IMG/VR virus record: IMGVR_UViG_3300042465_004335
Location: 1-36,169 of that record
Length of the DNA: 36,169 nt
Source: a virus
Strand: one strand, 5' to 3'
Both the position numbers and the translations under genes were made by a program. The notes under the pieces were generated by a model. That model did not search any database. It saw nothing but the letters and a program-made list of their open reading frames with translations, and was not told the DNA's origin. Of the stretch, positions 1 through 9,600 are shown one piece after another (the first letter of the stretch is position 1; every line of letters begins with the position of its first letter).

Positions 1-402
1 TTTAACGGGACTCCTGTGTACGCTTTGTCTGCTGTAACGGAGGAGACTATTCCAAATAGCGGTTATAGTTCTGGTATTTTGTTTACATCATCTCCATTTA
101 CAAAACCTAGCGACGAAATCTGGCATTTTGAAATTGAAGGAACTATTGCAAGAAACAATAGTATTGGGGTTGGAACTCACGCTTTACAATTTATCAATAC
201 ATCGGGAGTTTCGTACTCTCAATGGCTATTTTATTTCACTTCTGGTAGTATGAACCAAGACGCATCGTTTAAAGCAAGTTGGGTTGTTAATTCTGGAACT
301 GCTTTGACCGTAGAAACAGTTCGTGTTAGCCCAAACGCTAATTCAAACATTGCTCAATCTGGCGTTAACAAGTTCCGCATCTACAAATACCGCACCGCTT
401 AA
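1..402 (+). CDS. Virion protein, 5'-truncated by window edge (hypothetical)
   Basis: The reading frame is open from base 1, so the N-terminus lies outside the window; 133 residues are visible. The fragment is rich in Ser, Thr, Asn, Gly and aromatic residues and shows alternating hydrophobic/polar stretches (for example HFEIEGTIA and LQFINTSG) expected of beta-rich phage tail or head-decoration proteins. No catalytic motif is seen. It lies directly upstream of the internal-virion-like trio, with only 4 bases to the next ATG, so it belongs to the late structural operon. A tail or fibre component is the likeliest role, inferred from composition and position only; no family was recognised. Confidence 0.6.
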   Translation, partial: FNGTPVYALSAVTEETIPNSGYSSGILFTSSPFTKPSDEIWHFEIEGTIARNNSIGVGTHALQFINTSGVSYSQWLFYFTSGSMNQDASFKASWVVNSGTALTVETVRVSPNANSNIAQSGVNKFRIYKYRTA

Positions 403-406
403 TCTT

Positions 407-1438
407 ATGGCTGACCCAACACCAGACTCTTCACAATACCTAGGGGAAATGGGCGGGGCGCTTCGTGCCCAAGCCAAAATCCTTCCGCTTCAAGCAGAAC
501 AGGAACGCCTACTCTCTGCTCAACTCCAGCAAAACCAACTGGGGGGCTACGGTCAGTATGTTACCGGCCTTCTTGGTTCGTATCAAAACCTCAATCAACA
601 GACTCAGCAGTTCCAATCTCAGTATGCTGGACAGCAACTTGGTATGCTTGGCAGTCTTGGTGCTGGTGCTACAGGTGCTGCTATTGGTTCTCTCGACGCT
701 ACAACCCGTGGCATCTACAGTACCTTCGGTAACCAGGCTCTGTCCGATCTACAGATGGGCAGTTCCCTTAATCAACAGGAAACGGAACAGGCTCAACAGG
801 CAGCCCGTGCAGCTGCCCAATCTCGTGGTCTTCAGTTCAGCCGTCAAGGTGGCGACCTGGAGATTCTGAATACCTACAGTATGGGTCAGAAGCGTCTCAA
901 AGAACGCCAAGGGGTTGCCCTGCAAGCCTATGGTCTAGGTCAACAGCAACAGGCTTATGGCGCTCAGAACTACCTTACCCCAGCCTACAACGCATCCCAG
1001 CCCTATAGCCTTGCTGGCCTTTATGGCGCAGGGTCGGCTGGCTACGGTAATCTTGGTCAAGGCTTCCTTAACCCAGAGTCTCAGTACCTTGCTAATATTC
1101 GCGCCAATCGTATCCAGCAGGAGAATGCTGATAAGGCTGCGGAGGCTCAGAAGTCCGCTGGTCTTGCTGGTGGCCTTGGTCAACTAGTTGGTGCAGGAAT
1201 TGGTGCTGCTGCTGCATTCTGTTGGGTTGCTCGTGAAGTGTATGGAACAGAAGATGGCAAGTGGACTATTTTCCGTTCTTGGCTTCTTACTGAAGCCCCG
1301 GAATGGCTATATGATTTGTATGTAAAGCACGGAGAAGAGTTTGCACATTTCATTTCCGACAAACCTGTGCTTAAGTATATTATTAAGAAAGCGATGGATG
1401 TAGTTGTTGAGCGTCACTTCCAAAAACTAGCATTCTAA
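407..1438 (+). CDS. Internal virion-like protein with C-terminal CFI-box-like domain (343 aa)
   Basis: The ATG at 407 was chosen because it follows the previous stop at once; a longer frame would overlap that gene. Residues about 1-260 are rich in Gln, Ala and Gly (QQLGMLGSLGAG; repeated QQ and AQ runs), typical of small podovirus internal virion proteins such as the T7 gp14 class. Residues about 272-330 form a distinct domain beginning CWVAREVYG, with conserved-looking W, FR, AP.W and HGE positions. This resembles the CFI-box C-terminal domain (CFIATAAYG type) found on many phage and bacterial proteins, whose function is unknown to me. It is the first of three consecutive size-increasing genes (343, 752, 2349 aa), the order seen for ejection proteins. 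Role inferred, family of the body not recognised. Confidence 0.7.
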   Translation: MADPTPDSSQYLGEMGGALRAQAKILPLQAEQERLLSAQLQQNQLGGYGQYVTGLLGSYQNLNQQTQQFQSQYAGQQLGMLGSLGAGATGAAIGSLDATTRGIYSTFGNQALSDLQMGSSLNQQETEQAQQAARAAAQSRGLQFSRQGGDLEILNTYSMGQKRLKERQGVALQAYGLGQQQQAYGAQNYLTPAYNASQPYSLAGLYGAGSAGYGNLGQGFLNPESQYLANIRANRIQQENADKAAEAQKSAGLAGGLGQLVGAGIGAAAAFCWVAREVYGTEDGKWTIFRSWLLTEAPEWLYDLYVKHGEEFAHFISDKPVLKYIIKKAMDVVVERHFQKLAF

Positions 1439-1439
1439 T

Positions 1440-3698
1440 ATGGCATCTCCTTTCCAGAAATACCAAAGCGAGCAAGTTCAGCAAATCCCGGCTGGATATG
1501 TTGAGGCTATGGGTTCGATGGGTAGGGCTTATGCCTCTATCGGTCAGTCTATTGCTGGTGGCATCCAAGAGGCTGATAAGAAGGCTACCGAAGAAGCCAA
1601 GATGCAAGGTGCGTTAGCCCCTTATATTAAGAACGACAAACGAGTCCAAACCGTTGAAGAGATGATTCGTGGTGGAACGCTTGTAAAGAAAGATGACGGT
1701 ACTGTTGAAGTTAATCCGATCTATAAAGATGTTTGGGATGGCGCTAAGGCAAAGCCCATTATGGATTTCTACAACCAGACAGGTGGCGACGGCTCTAAGT
1801 TGACTGGTAAGGATTTAACTAAGTTTGCTACTGAGTTTGAGTCTCAACAGAAGTATGACGCAGCACAGTCAGCCAAAGCAGACAAGGAAGTTGAGCGCCA
1901 AAAGACGCTTGCTGAAATTGAAAAGTTAAAGGCTGATGCAGCGGAGAAGATGGCTGGTACGGCTGCTAATGCTGTTGTCGCTGGATACGCTTCTGGAACT
2001 CCGTTTGCTCCTCAACCGACTGCTCCTCTGGGCTATACGCCACAAGCACAACCTGGTCAACCAACTCCAGGTCAAGTGCTTCCTGCGAACTCCACTGGTG
2101 GAATCAATCTAAGTGATATCAAGACATCTCCCGGTTTTGATGTAAACCGATACAACGCTGGAATGAAGTTGTCTGGCGATCTGAATGCAGCTCCTGTAGC
2201 GCCTCCTGCTCCTGCTCCAAACCTTGCTCCTCCTGCCCAGTCCCGTGGTCTTCCATCACCTAGCATAAACATTTCAGAGGTTGTTGCTACTACTGAAGCA
2301 CTTCGTGTTGAGTATTTTACGCAGTATGAAAAGGAATCAAACTCCCTTAAGTCAGAACAGGCAGCTGCTATGATTGCTCTTGGTAGAACTGGCGGGGCTA
2401 CCCCGGAACGCATTAAGTCATTAAACGAAACTTTTAAGGTTCGTAAGGATAACCTTGATAAGTCGTATGCTGAACGCACAGCATTAATTGATTCCCGTGT
2501 TAAGGCTGCTGCTACTATTACAGACGAAGCACGAAAGGTTCAAGATGACAAGAACAAGGCAGCCGCTGAATTACGTGCAGAAGCAGCAACTAAGATTGCT
2601 AAAGAACGTGCAGAGGCTGATAAGAAGGAAGACCAGCGTAAGGTTGAGGCGTTTGAGATGACCAAGGAAGAGTTTAATATTAAATGGGGTGTGCCTGTTA
2701 AGGCCGGTGCAGCTGGCGCTCCTGCCACAACCGCAACACCTGGCAAGAAGCCAACGGCAGCTGAAACACCTGGAACGTTTGCTAACTTCCAATTCGTTAC
2801 GGTTGAAGGTGCTGGAAGTGTTACAGGTCGTACGGGTGGCACTGAGTCCGAGAAGGCTAAGGAAGAACGCTATGGTGTCTTCCAGAAGCGTAAGCAGGAC
2901 TACCCGGCAAGATGGGGTATTGGTGTGTACCACACTGGCGCTAAGGAGTTCCAACTTGATTTGAACTACCGTCCTACCGCTACACCTATCGACCCAGGCT
3001 CTCGTTCCAAAATCAACGATACCCTTGAGGGCTATTCTGAGGCACAGACCTTCTTGCAGGAACTTGATAACGTAGTTAACAGCACGGACGATAATGCTAT
3101 CACTAACTACCTTAACCGATCTCTGTGGACTGCATCTGAATCAGCCAAGAAGACTGTCATCACTGGTGATATGATGAACCAGTTCGGTGTTGCTGCGTTC
3201 CGTCGCGCCATCGTTTCTGGTGGTAACTTCTCCGACGCTGACCGAGAATATGTCGCAAAGTTAATCACGGACATTAACTCTGCTCACATTAAGAAAGACA
3301 AGTCTTTGCTCAAAGCCCAGACAGCTGCTCTTGCTGGATTCATTGACCAAAAGTATCGCTCTACGCTCGCTGCAAATGATATGACATTTGATATCGAGAC
3401 ATCTAAGAAGTTCTTAACCCGTGAGGGTGACACAGCCGGCCTTGAACAACTTAAGAAAGCCGAACAGTATACCAAGGCGTTCAATGTTGATACCAAGAAC
3501 AACACTAAACCAGAATACGATAACACTGGACTTCCGTCTAAACTAGACGAAATTGCTGCTGGCTTTGAAGCCTCTGGTACGGCTGAAGGTATTAAACAAG
3601 CAAAGGTTTACCGTAAGGCTGCGGCTGATAAACGTAAGGAATATGAAACCGCTGCTGAACAAGCAAAGGCTAACGTAGAACGCACCAAAACTAGATAA
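1440..3698 (+). CDS. Internal virion-like protein, long helical (752 aa)
   Basis: Starts one base after the upstream stop (TAATATG) with no Shine-Dalgarno. The protein is Ala/Lys/Glu-rich and largely helical. A helical stretch at about residues 140-180 leads into a Pro/Gln-rich linker near residues 190-280 with repeated PAP and QPG words. A Lys/Glu/Ala coiled-coil follows at about 280-410, and a more globular half continues to the end. Length and position match the middle member of podovirus internal virion proteins (T7 gp15 is 747 aa), but no sequence homology can be claimed by eye. Its stop overlaps the next start (TAATG), implying coupled translation with the giant protein. Alternative: a tail-tube or tape-measure-related protein. 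Confidence 0.7.
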   Translation: MASPFQKYQSEQVQQIPAGYVEAMGSMGRAYASIGQSIAGGIQEADKKATEEAKMQGALAPYIKNDKRVQTVEEMIRGGTLVKKDDGTVEVNPIYKDVWDGAKAKPIMDFYNQTGGDGSKLTGKDLTKFATEFESQQKYDAAQSAKADKEVERQKTLAEIEKLKADAAEKMAGTAANAVVAGYASGTPFAPQPTAPLGYTPQAQPGQPTPGQVLPANSTGGINLSDIKTSPGFDVNRYNAGMKLSGDLNAAPVAPPAPAPNLAPPAQSRGLPSPSINISEVVATTEALRVEYFTQYEKESNSLKSEQAAAMIALGRTGGATPERIKSLNETFKVRKDNLDKSYAERTALIDSRVKAAATITDEARKVQDDKNKAAAELRAEAATKIAKERAEADKKEDQRKVEAFEMTKEEFNIKWGVPVKAGAAGAPATTATPGKKPTAAETPGTFANFQFVTVEGAGSVTGRTGGTESEKAKEERYGVFQKRKQDYPARWGIGVYHTGAKEFQLDLNYRPTATPIDPGSRSKINDTLEGYSEAQTFLQELDNVVNSTDDNAITNYLNRSLWTASESAKKTVITGDMMNQFGVAAFRRAIVSGGNFSDADREYVAKLITDINSAHIKKDKSLLKAQTAALAGFIDQKYRSTLAANDMTFDIETSKKFLTREGDTAGLEQLKKAEQYTKAFNVDTKNNTKPEYDNTGLPSKLDEIAAGFEASGTAEGIKQAKVYRKAAADKRKEYETAAEQAKANVERTKTR

Positions 3699-6600
3699 TG
3701 GCTGACCCGCTACTCCCTCCTACTACTGGTGCTACAGTACCGCCAGCGCCACCTCAACGCACGTCCGTACCAACTCCTGCACCTGGGGAAACCGTAACCC
3801 CCGGATATAACCCCACAGGTGCTTCGCCCCCGGCATCACCGACAGACGATTCATTTGCCAAGCCTTGGTTGTACAGGGATGAAAATGGCAACTGGCTTGG
3901 TAAGGGTTCTGAGAAGGCAGAGAACATTCCCGGAAGCCCAGAGTATGAAGTAACCAAGACTGAGCGTGACCGTGATATCAACTCTTGGGTCTGGGATCGA
4001 GCAAGGGACGTGGGTCTGTATAATACAGATGCGTCTATGGCTATCTTTGGCATCCCTGCCGGAAGGTTGTCCGCAGAGTCCACGGAACGCGCCAAGCAAG
4101 TAGAAGATGCTGCTTGGGGTATCCTTAAGATTAAGCGTCCAGAAGCAGAACATAACGCACAAGTTGTAGCAGCAAAGTTAGTGCCACTTGCAAAGGCGTT
4201 TATGGATGCAGATACTCTTAAGGGCATCCGTTATCCCACTGCATACGGGATGGACGATAAGCAGTTAATTGAGTTCGTCACAAACCCAAGCAATGGTATT
4301 CCAGCTGCTATTGGCGTTGAGGTTATGTCTGAAATCGGCAATCCTGGATACCGTGAGCAGAAGGAACTGCTTGGTACTGGATTATTGTTTAACATCCGTA
4401 AGGCTCTTGCTCCTGTAGATCACCAGTTGGTTGTCGGTAAAGAGGTCTACGACGCAGGGCCAGATTACTTCAAGAGCCTAACGCAGTCTGACAAGCGTGA
4501 TGCGTTTCGTGCGCTTGGACGATTCAAGGCTTCTCAAAAGACTAACCTTACTGGAGATGCTTTCAAGGCCGGTGCTTTGTTTGTGCAGGACGGGTTTGAG
4601 GCTCTTGCTGGATTTGGTGATGCCGTTAACCCCTTTAGCCGTGCTGACGAATATCTCTCTCAGCGTTACCGGGATGACCCTACATTGCGTAGCAAGGCAC
4701 AACAGGTCATTACACGTGCGTCGCTGGTTACCCGTGACAAGATTAACACTCTTCGTAAAATTAACCAGACTGGTAATGCCGAATCTTTTACATATACGCT
4801 TGATAGTTACACGAATAGCACCCTTCCAGAAAACCAAGAGTTCTTATCTGCCGTTGCCGAGTTAACTGCACTCCGTGAGGATGGGGCTTTCGCTCCAGGT
4901 AAGCCATTCGAGAAATTGGCTTCGTTCGGTTCTGGTGTTCTTAACTCGATGCGAGCCTTCAAGCACTTCACATCGGACTCTACAGACCCCAATTCGTACC
5001 TATTTATAAACGAGTTCATTGGAGACAAACAGCCCCAGAAGTCTGCCGTAGGTGGGATTGTGTCTGCTGCTAAAGCAATTCCAGCTGCATTTGATAGCAC
5101 CTATTGGAACGACGCTTCCCCGGAAGACCTGGACTTAGCAATTAAAGTTTGGTCTGAGAACTACAAGAACGTCAACGGCGCTCACGACAATGTTCTTACT
5201 GAGGCATACAAGGCTCTTGGAATGCCCAACCGCGCCAAGGAAGCCCGCACTGCATTTGGTGACCAACGCCTAGAGGAACAGGCTGCTATGATTTTCGATC
5301 CAATCACAATTGGAACAGGTCTTGGTGGCATCATTGCCAAGGCAGCTAAACTTACAGGTAAGGTCGCTAATGTCGCTGAAATCACAGCAAGAGGTCAAGT
5401 GCTGGCTGCTGAAGGCAAATCTATCCTTACCGAACTAAAGGCACTTGATAAAACCTTCCCTCAACCCGCCATTGAAAAGGTCATTGACGATGTATATCGC
5501 AAGACTGGTCGCACACTAACAACTGAAGAGGCTATGGTCATTGCCGTAGCCGGGACAGGTGAAGACATTCTTACGGCTGAAGGCAAGATTGCTGCTGCTG
5601 AAATCAAGAGTGTAGTACAGGGCGCTGAAATCCCTGCCGACTTAGCCAAGCGTATTGTTCAGTTAAACGCTGATGCGGTTAAGTATGCCAACGAAGGAAA
5701 GAAAGCAGTCCCAGGCACTACCGGCCCTAAGCGTTTTATCACTGGCTCTCTGGGTTACGCTGCTGGTCAAATCATCGAAACTATCCCCGGTAAAGGTCTT
5801 CGCAAGTTAGGCGAGTTTATGGGTGGTGGTGGCGCTGAACGATCTCTTGGGAAATGGGGTCTTAATCACTTGCTCAATATGCAGCCGAAGAATATGATGC
5901 GTGGAGGTGCTGTTGTCGTTGCTGGGGCTAGTTGGGCTACAATCGATGTAGTCAATGGCAAGGATTGGTACAACGGTGCTGGTCTGGCTTTGTTTGGTGG
6001 TACTGTATTATCTCGACCTGGCATCCTAACCGCTGTTGGTGGATCGATTGAGACATACGGTAAAGTTCAGAAGCGTGTATCTAAGGCTGCATTGTTTGGT
6101 GAGCGTGTAAGCGGGTCGCCTATTATGGCTGCTCTTAACGAAGCCCGTACAGACCTTGGCAAGACTGCCGATGTCGCTGCCCGTGCCGGAATTGAATCCG
6201 AGATGGGTATGCTTCAGCGGATGGTTGATATGGGTGCTGACGTAGCCTTGCAGAATGGCTTCCACGTTGCCGTAGACCAAATCGCCCACGGTGGCACTGT
6301 CGGAATGTCTATGGCTTGGGCTAATGACCAAGCAGCTGCCGGGTCTGGCTTCGGTATTGGCGCTGCTGCATCCGTTGGTATCGCTGGGCTTGGTCGTGTC
6401 ACTGAAGTCGCTAATCGCTTCGGCCCACAAAACGCTCTCCGTAGTAAAGAGGTAATTGCCAATGTCTCTGGTATCATCAACGAGATTCCAACAGAACAGG
6501 CGGCACGTATCCGTGACTGGCTCAACTCCTCTACTGACTTCAATGACTTTATGCGTCGTGCGGATTCGTTCCGTCGAGCATACGACGCTACTGGTGGCAA

Positions 6601-9600
6601 GGTTGTAGCCAGTACCGCTGCGGAGATGGCTGTAGCAAACAGGACTGTTAACTTAGCGCCAAAGGAAGTAGCCCGTATCCGTGCAGAGGCTCAAACACTT
6701 TATCCTGGCGATCCCACGTCAGCCGCCCTTCACGCAGAGAAGTCTATTGCTGAACTAGAAGGTCGTGGTAAGGATGTTGCTACCCGTGATGAACTTCAGA
6801 CTCGGCTCAATTCGTCCACCCGCAGGGCTGATGCTACTATCGGTGAGATTCAGAAACTGACTGAACAGATTAACGCTGAGAAGGCTATCTTGGCTAAGGC
6901 CGGTAAGACAGATTCCGTTGTCCTACAGAAACTCAACAACGCACTCAACAACGAGAACGTAAAGTTGAACGTCTACACGGCAGAAAATATGCAACTGACG
7001 GCAGAGCATTCAGAGGCTGCTCGTCGTGTTAATTCTCCTACGACATTCCGTAAGGGCGAGACTCGTACTAATGCGGCTGGTAATCCTATCACGATGGTTC
7101 GTGAAGGTATGTACATTGAGTCCGGCCCACAGGGTGGCACGATGCACTTTGATATCAGCAAGGCAGATGCGTTCACCGTAAACCACGAAGCCTGGGAAGC
7201 CCTGCTCGCCCACAATGCAGTTAGGGCTATTATGCCACAGTTGACGAAGGCTCTATGGAATAAGCCGTCTGAGGGTGGGCGCTTGTCTCCGGCAGCTCGT
7301 ACTGCATTCTTTGATTCCTATTCTGCAAGTCTTTCGCTTGAAGAAGGAAAGCGTTTCCGTGATGAAATCGCCATTGCTCAGAAGGAGTTTGAGTCTACGG
7401 GCAACGGCTATAAACTTGAACGCTTCACTCGTGAGGCGATGGCTTGGTGGATGGCTACAATCGACTCGACGAAGCCTATTGGTTATGGTGGCGTAGGCAA
7501 GGCTAAGGGTCTTACCAATGTTCGTGGTGACGGTGTCTTCGATTCAATGCGTCGGATTATGGTTGGTGAACGTAGTATGTATGATGTCCTTTCAACGGAC
7601 AATCTTCGTCTTGAGTTCGCTTCGATGTTCGATCCGCAGATTGGCATCTTCCCGCGCCAGTATACGGCTTCAATGGTTCAGTCCCTGCGTGAATCCGGGA
7701 TGCGTTTCATCAAGCAGTCCGATGGCACTGTGCGTGGTTTCTGGCTGAATAACCGTGGGGAGATTATGCGTGACCCCGTAGTCAATAGCCTGTATGATGC
7801 AGTCTATCGAATGACCAACGGGGAAGGTGGTAATAGATTCTCAGAGTTGAATGTCTCTGACCTTACCCAAACCCAACAGGCTGAACTGTTTAATGCTACA
7901 GGCTTATCTTGGCTCGTAGACCCTTCCACGAATACACCGATCCCAGGCATTGCTCCTCCTGCTCCACAGGGGAAGCCTACTGCTCCTACAGGGACTCCCC
8001 CAGCTGCACCTACTGGCGCTACATACAATGGTCAGCCAGTACAGCCTGGCGTTAACCCACCGCCTCCTGCTGCTCCTACGCCTACTCGTCCTACGCCTAC
8101 CCCGGCAAGCACGACCCCTGCTGGCACTCCAATCCCGCCTCCTCCACCACCTACGGCAGCCCCAGCGACCCCGCCCTATCAGCCTGTAGCGGGTACTACT
8201 CCTGCCTCTGGGACTCCATCAACCCCACAGCCGTCTGCTCCACAGCCTGTTAATCCATCTTCGATGCCTCACGTAAGTGTTGTCGTCAACGGACACGCCC
8301 AGGTGGTTATGGATGCACTTACGAATATCCCTCAAGCCCAACGTGGTTTGACGTTCTCTACGGATGCTGCCGGCCCAAGGGGTGGCTTAAAGTCTGTCAT
8401 TTGGGGTAAGCCAACGGCAGCTGAAATCAACGCAATCGCCCAAGCCCAAGGGCTTCCAGATACCGTACGCAATAATATGCTGATGATGGCACAGGTTATG
8501 GCGCAAAACGGAGAGCGTCCAATTCTTACTGGTCGCTATGTCAATATCTTCTCCAACAACCCGCTGGCTACAAGCGATGTAAGAAACTTCGTTGGCAAGG
8601 ATGGCTTCAGTTATGTTTCAGATCGTACATTCGTTCCTCTGTACTTTGAGTCTGTGCTTCAGTACTTTGATGCGTCTAACCCGGACAAGGTAATTTCTGA
8701 AGGTCAGTTCAATAAGTTATCCAATTCCGAGAAGGGCAGATATAACGAGCGTCGTAACTTGACGGCAAAGGTCTTTAATATTGATGCGTTCCAAGAGAAC
8801 AAGAACATCATCTTTACTGATGGCGTTCGTGAATACGCTAAGGATGGTTCTTTCACTTACCTTAAGGATGTAAATGGGCGCGAACTTACGCCTACCTATA
8901 TCAGTGAAATCTTCCGCACCGACACGGAGTTCTTTACTTTAGCAAATGACTGGCTTCAGCACTACAATAGTGGTGGGCCGATTGACCCTACTGGCATTGC
9001 AAACCCGGTTGGGGCTATTGTAGAACCTTCCGCAATTCGCCTTGGCAATGGTGACCGCGCCCTGGGTGAATCTCGTCTGACAATCCTACGAGCTGCCTAT
9101 GGGATGACAGTTCGCAATGGTCGTACTGTAGTCAACCCAACTACATTTACTACCCAAGCAATTCGTGGTCGTGCGTTTCCATTCGAGAATCTGTCTATCT
9201 CTACGATGGCTGAACTTGTTGATACTGGTGGTAGATCGTTGATGTCGCAGGAAGCCACTACCCGTGGGCAGTTCAATATGGCCCCGGCCTCTTGGGAACT
9301 CCGTTCGACAGAGTTTACATCCGGGTTCGTAGGAGAAGCGTCTCCGTTTAATAGTCACAAAATGTGGAGTCTGCCGAACGTACCGAACAGTCACATCATT
9401 GAAACCTCATCCAAGGGTTCTACCTGGAATACATATAAGATTATCGTTGATGGACAGGAAATCGTAAGCAACGCAAAGAACATTGATGAAGCAAAGAAGG
9501 CTGCACAGGTTGCTGTTCTTGATGCTCAGAATATGGCTGATGCCCGTGCCTATGCCGAGAAGGTAATCAAGGATGAGGCTGCTCGTGAAGCCCGTGATAT

